From Caldisericota bacterium (lineage in GTDB: Bacteria > Caldisericota > JANLFM01): a DNA stretch of 64,000 nt. This document shows positions 49,001-56,716 of this stretch, one piece after another. The stretch is taken from positions 286,301 to 350,300 of the forward strand of contig JANLFL010000002.1 of the NCBI GenBank assembly GCA_024655965.1, read 5' to 3'. How positions within the stretch are numbered: position 1 is the first letter of the stretch; each line of letters starts with the position of its first letter. The notes under the pieces were generated by a model. The model searched no databases and was not told where the DNA came from. It saw nothing but the letters and a program-made list of their open reading frames with translations. The position numbers were made by a program, and so were the translations under genes.

Positions 49001-50248
49001 GTGCGTTTTGTTTGTGACTTTCATCTCCATTCCAGATACAGCCGGGGCACGTCCAGCGACATGGGCTTGGAGCACATGGCCCGCTGGGCGAAGCTCAAGG
49101 GGATTAGCCTCCTTGGGACAGGGGACTTCACCCACCCTGCCTGGTTCCTGGAGTTGAAGGAAAAACTCAAGCCCTCAGACCTCAACGGAATTTACGAGTT
49201 CCATGGGGTGTACTTCATGCTCACCGCGGAGGTGGCAAATTTCTTCCAAGTTGACGGGAAAGGCCACAAGATGCACAACCTGATTTTTTCCCCCTCCCTG
49301 GAGGTTTCCCTTCGGATTAACCAGCGCTTGCGGCGCTTCAACTCCCTCTCAGTGGACGGAAGACCAGCCCTTTCCATCTCCGCTTTGGACCTTTTAAAAA
49401 TTGTGAAGGACATTTCCCCTGAGGCCTATATTGTCCCCGCTCACGCTTGGACCCCCTGGTTTTCCATTTTCGGCTCCCGCTCGGGGTTTGATTCCATTGA
49501 GGAATGTTTCGGGGAAGAATCGTCGGAAATTTTCGCCATCGAGACGGGCCTTTCCTCCGATCCCCCGATGAATTGGAGGCTATCCGCGCTGGATCGGGTT
49601 TCCCTCATTTCCAATTCCGACGCCCATTCCCCCTCCCGCCTGGGAAGAGAGGCGAACGTCTTCTCCCAGAAACTGGACTTCTTGGAGATAAAGAGGGTCC
49701 TCCAAACCAAAGATAGGGAAAAGTTCCTCTTCACCATCGAGTTCTTCCCCGAGGAAGGAAAGTATCATTTCGATGGACACCGGTTCTGTAACGTGCAGAT
49801 GTCCCCCGAGGAATCGAGAAAAAACAACCTGATCTGCCCGGTCTGCGGGAAACCCCTGACTGTGGGAGTCATGCACCGGGTTGAGGAACTCGCAGATCGA
49901 AAGGACGGTTTTCAGCCGGAAAACGCCATTCCCTTCAAAAGGCTCATTCCGCTCGATGAAATAATCGCCCAGGTGGTGAAGAAATCCCCCGACAGCGTGG
50001 CAGTGCAGAACGAATACTTGAAACTGGTTCAGACCTTTTCCAGCGAGCTGGCGGTCCTCCTTGATGCCCCCATTTCCTACCTGGAGAAAATGACATCCCT
50101 GGCGCTTGCCCGGGCAATCGCCCGCATGCGGGAGGGAAAGGTTAAAATTTCCCCTGGATACGACGGGACTTACGGGAAAATTGAAATTGACCTCGAAGGG
50201 GACGAAGAAAAAGCCCCTCCAGAACCAACCCAAATCAGTCTTTTTTAG
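49001..50248 (+). CDS. Endonuclease Q (EndoQ), PHP-domain DNA repair nuclease
   Basis: 415 aa. The PHP domain opens with CDFHLHSRYSRG and has GTGDFTHPAW, PAHAWTPWFS, and SNSDAHSPSRLG. A zinc-binding stretch (CNVQ...LICPVCGKPL) and helical C-terminal part follow, as in EndoQ, which nicks DNA 5' of uracil, hypoxanthine and abasic sites. It ends in QISLF, a fit to the sliding-clamp binding motif QL(S/D)LF. EndoQ was first found in Thermococcales and has patchy bacterial spread. GTG start at 49001 with no strong site. Next gene is mutM. Confidence 0.88.
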   Translation: MRFVCDFHLHSRYSRGTSSDMGLEHMARWAKLKGISLLGTGDFTHPAWFLELKEKLKPSDLNGIYEFHGVYFMLTAEVANFFQVDGKGHKMHNLIFSPSLEVSLRINQRLRRFNSLSVDGRPALSISALDLLKIVKDISPEAYIVPAHAWTPWFSIFGSRSGFDSIEECFGEESSEIFAIETGLSSDPPMNWRLSALDRVSLISNSDAHSPSRLGREANVFSQKLDFLEIKRVLQTKDREKFLFTIEFFPEEGKYHFDGHRFCNVQMSPEESRKNNLICPVCGKPLTVGVMHRVEELADRKDGFQPENAIPFKRLIPLDEIIAQVVKKSPDSVAVQNEYLKLVQTFSSELAVLLDAPISYLEKMTSLALARAIARMREGKVKISPGYDGTYGKIEIDLEGDEEKAPPEPTQISLF

Positions 50249-50252
50249 GGCC

Positions 50253-51059
50253 ATGCCGGAGCTTCCCGATCTGGAAGTAATAAAAGAAAATCTGAGAAAG
50301 AAAATCCTGGGCTTCGAGGTTAAAGGAGTCCATTTCTTAAAAAAATCCTCGGGAAAACCCTCCCCCGAGGTTATTCAAGAGGGCCTAATTGGAGAAAAAC
50401 TCGTCCTGGTCGATCGTAGGGGAAAATTCTTGAAGTTTGGATTTAAAAAGGGAAGCCTCCTCCTGGCTCACTTGATGCTCGAGGGTCAGCTGGAGATTAA
50501 ATCCTCAGGGGAAGCGCCCGAGAAGGGGACCTGCGCGGTGATCGATTTCAAGGAGGGGAATGGGCTCCACTTTATCGACCCCAGGGGATGGACCAAGCTC
50601 TTTTTCTACCCTGCGGGAAAATCCGGAGAACCTGAGGAACTGGCAAATTTAGGCCCGGAGCCCCTCTCTCCGGAATTCACCCCCGAATATTTTAGGGAGG
50701 GGCTAAGGAAACTCAGGGGAACCCTAAAGATGGCTTTAATGGAACAGGAGTTCATATCCGGGATCGGAAACGCTTACTCCGACGAGATCCTCTTCAAGGC
50801 TAAAATTTCCCCCTTGAAGCCGGCAAAGGACCTTACGGAAAGGGAAAAGGATCTTCTCTTCAAGTGCATCAAGGAAACCCTGCTCTGGGGGATCGAGGAG
50901 ACGAAAACCAGAATGGGAGAAGAAGTCAGGGGGGAAATAAGGGAATTCCTCCAGGTACACCGAAAAGAGGGTCAGGCCTGCCCGCGGTGCGGTACAAAAA
51001 TACAAAGGATCGAGGTCGAAGGGAGGGGAACATATTTCTGTCCCCGGTGCCAGAGATAA
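50253..51059 (+). CDS. mutM: Formamidopyrimidine-DNA glycosylase (Fpg/MutM)
   Basis: 268 aa from the ATG at 50253, giving the catalytic N-terminus MPELPDLEVIKENL (Pro2, Glu3). LVDRRGKFLKF has the conserved Lys, EQEFISGIGNAYSDEILF is the helix-two-turn-helix, and the C-terminal zinc finger is CPRCGTKIQRIEVEGRGTYFCPRCQ. It removes oxidised purines such as 8-oxoG. The frame is open upstream but inside the EndoQ gene. It lies four bases after EndoQ, forming a small repair operon. Confidence 0.95.
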   Translation: MPELPDLEVIKENLRKKILGFEVKGVHFLKKSSGKPSPEVIQEGLIGEKLVLVDRRGKFLKFGFKKGSLLLAHLMLEGQLEIKSSGEAPEKGTCAVIDFKEGNGLHFIDPRGWTKLFFYPAGKSGEPEELANLGPEPLSPEFTPEYFREGLRKLRGTLKMALMEQEFISGIGNAYSDEILFKAKISPLKPAKDLTEREKDLLFKCIKETLLWGIEETKTRMGEEVRGEIREFLQVHRKEGQACPRCGTKIQRIEVEGRGTYFCPRCQR

Positions 51060-52192
51060 GATCCATAATTCAAAAGGTAAAGGATCTTTCCGGAAAACTC
51101 GGGCTTTTCCTTGAAGTAGCACCCATTAAAAAACTTGAGCCCCGAACCCCCTTGAAGGAAGCCCTGGCGAAAAGGGGAATCCCTCCCAGCCTGGGATGGA
51201 CGGAAAAGGACCTACCCGGCCTTCTTGATCCCCGGGAAATATATCCCTGGGCAAGAGGAATCCTCTGCTTCGCCCAGCCCTATTCCAGGGAAGAGGAATC
51301 TAAAGGGGATGAACCCTGCGGGGAGATCGCCGATTTTTGCTCCCGTGACTGGTACGGCCTTCTTAAAGAAAAGCTTCGCATGATCAAGGCGGAGATCATT
51401 TCAAGCTTCCCAAATTTAAAAGCTAAGGTTTTCGTGGAGGGAAAGATCCTGGAAAAAACCTGGGGGGAGGTGGCAGGCATTGGCTGGAGGGGGAAAAACT
51501 CCCTTCTACTCCGAAAGGGAACTGGCTCCAGAATCCTCCTGGGGGAGATTCTGATCAGCGAAGAGGTGGAGGAAACTGGAAGACCCATGGAGAGCAAGTG
51601 CGGAGAATGCACTCTTTGCCTTGAAGCCTGTCCCACAGGGGCGATAATCAAGCCCTTCCAGGTGCTCCCTAACCTTTGCCTGGATTACTTCACCCTTCAT
51701 TATGACGGAATCCTTCCCCAAAAAATCCGTGAGAAGATGGGAAATCGATTATTTGGCTGCTCAGCCTGCCAGGAGATCTGCCCTTATAACCGGGATAACC
51801 CGGAGACATTCGGCCCCCGCCCCAGTGGTCCTGGATTTTCTTTTCCCCTGGAAAAAGCCTTGAAGATGGATGAAGAGGAGTTCCAGAGGATTTTCACGGG
51901 CCACACTTTCAAGGGAAAATCCCTTTCCCTGCTAAAAAGGAATGCTTTGGTAGTTGCGGGGAACAGCAGGGAAAAATCCCTTTTTGAACTCGTCGAACCC
52001 TTCGCTTTCGATTCTTTTTCCCTTTTACGCGTTCACGCCCTGTGGAGCTTGTGGCGGATTGATTCGGAAAGGGCTTCAAAGGTCTTCAGGCGAATTCGCC
52101 ATATTGAGACCAATCCCCGGATCTTAAAGGAAATTGAAACCCTGGAAGAGGAAGGAATTCAAAAACAAAATGAGATAAAAGGAGGTTTTTGA
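51047..52192 (+). CDS. queG: Epoxyqueuosine reductase QueG
   Basis: 381 aa from the GTG at 51047, overlapping mutM by 13 bp; a longer frame lies inside mutM. Cobalamin-dependent reductase that makes the last step of queuosine synthesis in tRNA. Seen: SRDWYGLLKEKL with the catalytic Asp region, GEVAGIGWRGKNSLLL, two 4Fe-4S motifs (CGECTLCLEACPTGAI, CSACQEICPYN) and C-terminal HEAT-like helices. No other que gene is in the window, but Q may be salvaged. Confidence 0.94.
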   Translation: MPEIRSIIQKVKDLSGKLGLFLEVAPIKKLEPRTPLKEALAKRGIPPSLGWTEKDLPGLLDPREIYPWARGILCFAQPYSREEESKGDEPCGEIADFCSRDWYGLLKEKLRMIKAEIISSFPNLKAKVFVEGKILEKTWGEVAGIGWRGKNSLLLRKGTGSRILLGEILISEEVEETGRPMESKCGECTLCLEACPTGAIIKPFQVLPNLCLDYFTLHYDGILPQKIREKMGNRLFGCSACQEICPYNRDNPETFGPRPSGPGFSFPLEKALKMDEEEFQRIFTGHTFKGKSLSLLKRNALVVAGNSREKSLFELVEPFAFDSFSLLRVHALWSLWRIDSERASKVFRRIRHIETNPRILKEIETLEEEGIQKQNEIKGGF

Positions 52193-52193
52193 C

Positions 52194-53150
52194 TTGAAAA
52201 GAATCCTGTTCCTTCTCCTCCTTTTTTCAATCCTTTTTATCCCCGAAAACGCCCTTGCCGTCACCATCGATGGGGTAATTACGGAAGGTGAATACCCGAT
52301 CAAGGGGACTTTCAACGAGGGGAAACTGGAAATCTACTTCAAGGTCGAGGGAGATAAAGCCTTTTTCGGACTTCAGGGGGAAACAACCGGATGGCTGGGA
52401 ATAGGCTTTGGAAATACCGTCGCCATGAGGAACGCCGATATTCTCATCGGGTTTGTTAAGGACGGAAATGCTTTTGTCAGGGACGAGTTCTCCAGGGAAG
52501 TCTTCGGTCCTCATCAACCTGACCAGGTTTTTGGGGGTACATCCGACATCCTCCTGTTCTCGGGAAGGGAGGAAAACGGGAAGACCGTGATTGAATTTGA
52601 AAGGCTTCTTCAGACCGGAGACAAGTTCGACAATCCTATTCCCCCGGAGGGGGAGTTCAAGATCATCTGGGCAATGGGGGAATCAGACGACCTTGAAGGG
52701 AAGCATTCCTCCAAGGGCTATGGGGTCCTTAACCCCTCCGCTCCCAAGAACACAAATGCTTCCATCTCCTTTTTGCCCGTTCATATAGGCCTGATACTTT
52801 CTGGTTCGCTTTTTTTTGGCTGGAACATATCCCTGGTTCTAAAAAAGAAAAAGACAAGGACCACAGTCACAAGGCATCAAAATCTGGGGCTGATTGGAGC
52901 GGGGCTTTTGATTTTAGGCATAGGAATGGGAATCTTTGGTGGCCGGCTCACCTGGGGCTTTAATTTAAGTACGGTGCACTTCTTCTTGGGGTGCATTTCC
53001 CTGCTTTCTGCCTCAACCACCCTCGCTTTGGGAGGCTACGCCATTAAAAAAAGAAAGCCTAAGATCAGAATTCTTCACGTTTGGATAGCCAGGACCACCG
53101 TGCTTTCCTTTCTTGCTTCCCTCGCCCTGGGCCTTTTCCTGGTCTTTTGA
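52194..53150 (+). CDS. Secreted DOMON domain fused to cytochrome b561-type membrane domain
   Basis: 318 aa from a TTG start with GGAGGT upstream. A signal peptide (to ENALA|VT), then a DOMON domain (residues 25-175) with AMRNADILIGFVKDG, GGTSDILLFSGREENG, and DDLEGKHSSKGYG; DOMON domains bind heme b, typically by Met and His. Four membrane spans follow, each bearing a His (PVHIGL, RHQNLG, VHFFLG, LHVWIAR), the pattern of b561 heme ligation. It could carry electrons across the membrane to or from an external acceptor. Two bases downstream of queG, but functionally unrelated. Confidence 0.85.
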   Translation: MKRILFLLLLFSILFIPENALAVTIDGVITEGEYPIKGTFNEGKLEIYFKVEGDKAFFGLQGETTGWLGIGFGNTVAMRNADILIGFVKDGNAFVRDEFSREVFGPHQPDQVFGGTSDILLFSGREENGKTVIEFERLLQTGDKFDNPIPPEGEFKIIWAMGESDDLEGKHSSKGYGVLNPSAPKNTNASISFLPVHIGLILSGSLFFGWNISLVLKKKKTRTTVTRHQNLGLIGAGLLILGIGMGIFGGRLTWGFNLSTVHFFLGCISLLSASTTLALGGYAIKKRKPKIRILHVWIARTTVLSFLASLALGLFLVF

Positions 53151-53217
53151 TTTTTAATAAAATCCTTCATTGAAAACCCCTTGAAAACAGAATTAAGGGA
53201 GAATTACACTAATCGGG

Positions 53218-54141
53218 ATGCTTGAGGAAAAATCAGGGGTGTTTCCAGCTTCCCGGTTCTTAATATACCTCTCCCTTGCGGTTGGGGTTCTCGCTTTGAG
53301 CATGGCCGCCTTTTTCGTTCGCTGGGCGAACGCCCCGGGAATCATAACCTCCTTTTATCGCATGGCAATCGCCACGGTCTTAATGGCCCTTCCTTTTTCC
53401 AAAGGGATCAGAGGAAAAAACTCCAACCTGAAGAAGGGTGCGATCTTCGCAGTTTTGGGAGGGGTGGCCTTCGCCTTCGACCTTGGCCTCTGGACCACGG
53501 GGGTTATGATGGGAGAAGTTGTCAATCCCACACTCCTCGCAAATACTGCCCCCCTCTGGGTAGGGCTGGGGACCGTGCTCATCTTCAAGCGAAGGTTAAA
53601 ATTTCAATTCTGGTTAGGGGTACTTCTTGCCCTTGGTGGGGCGGCATTCCTCCTGGGAGTCGACATCTCCCGTAGCTCTTCCATAGGACTTGGCTCGCTT
53701 CTGGGGCTTTTAGCGGGACTTTTTTACGCAGCTTATTGGCTCCTGACACAGAAAGGGAGGGAATACCTTGATTCCCTGACCTATTTCTGGATTGCGGCGA
53801 TCAGTTCAACAGCCGTTTTAACAGTGGGGGTGGTTCTCTCCGGCGAGCCCCTTTTGGGTTACCCCTTCCAGAGCTACCTTGCTTTCTTTGGCTTTGGCTT
53901 AATTACCCAGGTCGTGGGGTGGATGTCCCTGAATTATGCCCTTGGTCATGTTCCTGCATCGCTCGCATCACCAACATTGCTCGGTCAGCCCCTTTTAACT
54001 GGAATTCTCGCCTGGCCCCTTTTGGGGGAAGCTCTCTCCTTGAAGCAGGTCCTGGCAGGAATCTCAGTGCTAATCGGGATTTACATCGTCCACCGAAGTC
54101 ACCAGGAAAACCAGGGGGCAAAAAGGGAAGAAATCCCTTAA
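53218..54141 (+). CDS. EamA/DMT-family permease
   Basis: 307 aa with ten spans in two EamA repeats: repeat 1 includes FFVRWANAPGIITSFYRMAIATVLMALPF and NPTLLANTAPLWVGLGTVL; repeat 2 includes GLLAGLFYAAYWLLTQKGREY and ASLASPTLLGQPLLTGILAWPLLGE. The family exports metabolites or amino acids. Lies before the aromatic-fermentation operon; a role in exporting its products is speculation. Confidence 0.92.
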   Translation: MLEEKSGVFPASRFLIYLSLAVGVLALSMAAFFVRWANAPGIITSFYRMAIATVLMALPFSKGIRGKNSNLKKGAIFAVLGGVAFAFDLGLWTTGVMMGEVVNPTLLANTAPLWVGLGTVLIFKRRLKFQFWLGVLLALGGAAFLLGVDISRSSSIGLGSLLGLLAGLFYAAYWLLTQKGREYLDSLTYFWIAAISSTAVLTVGVVLSGEPLLGYPFQSYLAFFGFGLITQVVGWMSLNYALGHVPASLASPTLLGQPLLTGILAWPLLGEALSLKQVLAGISVLIGIYIVHRSHQENQGAKREEIP

Positions 54142-54153
54142 TCTGAAATTGAT

Positions 54154-54183
54154 TTGACTTCAAATTAAGTAAATCTTTAGACT
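54154..54183 (+). promoter_or_regulatory. Possible promoter of the ior operon
   Basis: TTGACT (54154-54159) with TAGACT about 18 bases on (54178-54183), 39 bases before the iorA TTG start. A reasonable but weak -10. Confidence 0.4.
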
Positions 54184-54221
54184 TAAAAGGGTTTTATACA
54201 ACCTGAATTGGAGGGTTTTTC

Positions 54222-56099
54222 TTGGATCGAGAGATCGTCACCGGAAATGAAGCTCTTGCTTTGGGGGCTCTCCGGGCAGGAGTAAAAGTCATCACAGGCT
54301 ACCCAGGCACTCCCTCCTCAGAAGCGATCGGCTTTCTCCTTTCCCACCCAGAAATCTGGCAAAAAAACGGCGTCCACGTGGAATGGAGCACAAACGAAAA
54401 GGTCGCCTTTGAAATATCCGCAGGAGCAGCCTGGGCTGGGCAAAGAGCCCTCGTTACCATGAAGATGTCTGGTTTAAACGTGGCCTTTGACTCCCTGATT
54501 TCCATCGCATATTCGGGGATCAACGGGGGTTTAGTGATTTACGTGGCAGATGACCCAGGGGTAAGTGCGGGGATGGCGGAGCAGGACTCCCGAGGATTTG
54601 CAATGATCTCAGACCTTCCCATGCTTGAGCCTTCCTCAGTCAAGGAGACCTATGAGCTTTCCCGAATCGCTTTCGAGCTTTCCGAGGAGGCAAAAACCCC
54701 CGTCTTCCTGCGGCTCACCACCTCCATCTCCCAATCCCACGCCCCCGTGGAACTGGAAACCCCTTACTATATCCCCCTGGAGAGGGACCTAATTTTAGAA
54801 AGGGACATCAATAAGTACACCAAAGCGGGAGCGGCAATCTGCATGGCACAGCACAGGGATTTAATAAACCGTTTAGGAAAATCGGGGGAAGTTATTAAAA
54901 AACTGGGTTTAAATGAACTTTCCCTCTCAAAAAAAGAGGGGGGATTGGGGATCATCGCCAGCGGGGCCCCCTTCTCATATCTTGAGGAGGGCCTTTTATT
55001 GACCGCAAAATTCGGGCTTGACCCGGGGGAAGTTTCCATCTTGAAAATTGCCTCAACTAACCCCTTCCCCGAAGAGGAAGCCCGTCTTCTATTGGAAAGA
55101 TCAGGGGTGATCCTGGTCCTTGAAGAACTGGAGCCCTATCTGGAAAAAAACACCCTGATCCTCTGCCAAAAGCTGGGGCTTAAAAAAAGGGTGATCGGAA
55201 AAATGGACGGGACTTTTGATCGGGTAGGTGATTACGGGCTTTCCCAGGTCGTTTCCGGAATTCAAAAAGCCTTAAACCTTGAAATTCCCCCAGAGACATT
55301 TTCCGGGATCAAAGCGGATGAGCTCGCTGCTTTACGCCCAATTACCGTCTGCGCCGGTTGCCCCCACCGGGGAACCTTCATGGCCATAAACTCAGCAATC
55401 AGGAAAGCGGGGTTCAAAAAAGACCAGGTAATGGTCACCGGGGACATTGGGTGCACAATCTTGGGGATGAATCCCCCATTCAATACCGTCTGGAACGAAG
55501 TCTCCATGGGAGCGAGCATCGGGATCGCCCAAGGTTTTAAACATGCTGGTTTTACAAAGCCTGTGATCGCCACCATCGGGGATTCCACTTTCTTCCACGC
55601 CGGGATTCCGCCATTAATAAACGCAATTCAGTACCAGGTACCTTTGACGGTAATCGTCATGGACAACGGTTGGACGGCCATGACTGGAATGCAATTTAAC
55701 CCAGGGACGAGCGAGAAATTCCTTCCCCCCGGTTCAAAAAGAGTGGATTTGGAAAAACTCATCCCCGGTTTGGGTGTGGAACATTTCTGGGTTGTCGATC
55801 CCTATGATCTCCCCAGGATGACGAACATTATCGCCGAAGCCCTAAATCTCGAGGGGGTCAAGGTGATCCTATCAAGAAGAGAATGCGCAATCCAGGCTTT
55901 AAGGAGGGGAGAAAGGGCGGGAATGGTCAGGGTCATCCCGGAAAAATGCACCCTGTGCAAGTCATGCTTGACCCTCACCGGTTGCCCGGCCTTGAGCCCC
56001 GGTGAAACCGCCATGGAAATCGACGGGGCTCTTTGCAATGGATGTGGCCTCTGCGTCCATACCTGTGGATATAAAGCCCTGGAAAGGGAGGAAATCTGA
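54222..56099 (+). CDS. iorA: Indolepyruvate:ferredoxin oxidoreductase, alpha subunit
   Basis: 625 aa. Pyruvate-oxidoreductase-like pyrimidine-binding domain at the N-terminus (GNEALALGALRAGVKVITGYPGTPSSE), a central domain, then the thiamine pyrophosphate site (VCAGCPHRGTF, TGDIGCTILG, TIGDSTFFHAG and DNGWTAMTG), and two C-terminal 4Fe-4S clusters (CTLCKSCLTLTGC, CNGCGLCVHTC). Oxidatively decarboxylates arylpyruvates from Trp, Phe and Tyr to aryl-acyl-CoA and reduces ferredoxin. TTG start with GGAGGG upstream. First gene of the operon. Confidence 0.96.
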   Translation: MDREIVTGNEALALGALRAGVKVITGYPGTPSSEAIGFLLSHPEIWQKNGVHVEWSTNEKVAFEISAGAAWAGQRALVTMKMSGLNVAFDSLISIAYSGINGGLVIYVADDPGVSAGMAEQDSRGFAMISDLPMLEPSSVKETYELSRIAFELSEEAKTPVFLRLTTSISQSHAPVELETPYYIPLERDLILERDINKYTKAGAAICMAQHRDLINRLGKSGEVIKKLGLNELSLSKKEGGLGIIASGAPFSYLEEGLLLTAKFGLDPGEVSILKIASTNPFPEEEARLLLERSGVILVLEELEPYLEKNTLILCQKLGLKKRVIGKMDGTFDRVGDYGLSQVVSGIQKALNLEIPPETFSGIKADELAALRPITVCAGCPHRGTFMAINSAIRKAGFKKDQVMVTGDIGCTILGMNPPFNTVWNEVSMGASIGIAQGFKHAGFTKPVIATIGDSTFFHAGIPPLINAIQYQVPLTVIVMDNGWTAMTGMQFNPGTSEKFLPPGSKRVDLEKLIPGLGVEHFWVVDPYDLPRMTNIIAEALNLEGVKVILSRRECAIQALRRGERAGMVRVIPEKCTLCKSCLTLTGCPALSPGETAMEIDGALCNGCGLCVHTCGYKALEREEI

Positions 56100-56716
56100 T
56101 GGTGGAAGAAACTTCAAGCCCACTTTTCCCTTTCAATGTCTACCTGGTGGGGGTCGGGGGACAGGGGATCCTCACGATCGGGGAGATCATCTCTCAGGCC
56201 GCTTTCCTTGAGGGAATTCCGGTCAATTTTTTCCCAACGAAGGGAATGGCCCAGCGGGGAGGTTTTGTAAAGGCACAATTGAGGCTGGGAAAAGACATTG
56301 TCGGTCCCGCGATACCGGAGAAGGGTGCTAACCTGGTAATCGCCATGGAACGATCGGAATCCCTGAAAGCGGTTAGGTTCCTGAAACCTGGAGGGGACTT
56401 TCTTCTCTGGGACTTCGTCTGGGCACCAACAGCGGTCATGCTGGGAAAGGAAAGTTACCCCGAATTGGAAATAGTCCGGGAAAAGGTGAGGGTAGCGGGA
56501 GGAAATTTCATCTCCATATCTCCCTCGCTTCTCCCCCTGCATGAGGGGAAACCAGTGCCCGATAATACCTTTATCTTGGGAATTGCCCTGAAAAGGACTT
56601 CTCTGGGAAAAATCCTTCCCTTCACCTCGGTGGAGGAAGCCCTTCAAAAGCGGTTCCCCAGGTTTTCAGGGGTCAATCTCCTTGCATTGAAGTCGGGGTT
56701 CACGCTGGAGCTATGA
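56099..56716 (+). CDS. iorB: Indolepyruvate:ferredoxin oxidoreductase, beta subunit
   Basis: 205 aa of the pyruvate-oxidoreductase gamma-type domain: VGVGGQGILTIGEIISQAAFLEGIPVNFFPTKGMAQRGGFVKAQLRLG is the family signature. The start overlaps the iorA stop by one base (TGATG), and the gene overlaps acd by 4 bp, so subunits are made together. Confidence 0.95.
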   Translation: MVEETSSPLFPFNVYLVGVGGQGILTIGEIISQAAFLEGIPVNFFPTKGMAQRGGFVKAQLRLGKDIVGPAIPEKGANLVIAMERSESLKAVRFLKPGGDFLLWDFVWAPTAVMLGKESYPELEIVREKVRVAGGNFISISPSLLPLHEGKPVPDNTFILGIALKRTSLGKILPFTSVEEALQKRFPRFSGVNLLALKSGFTLEL

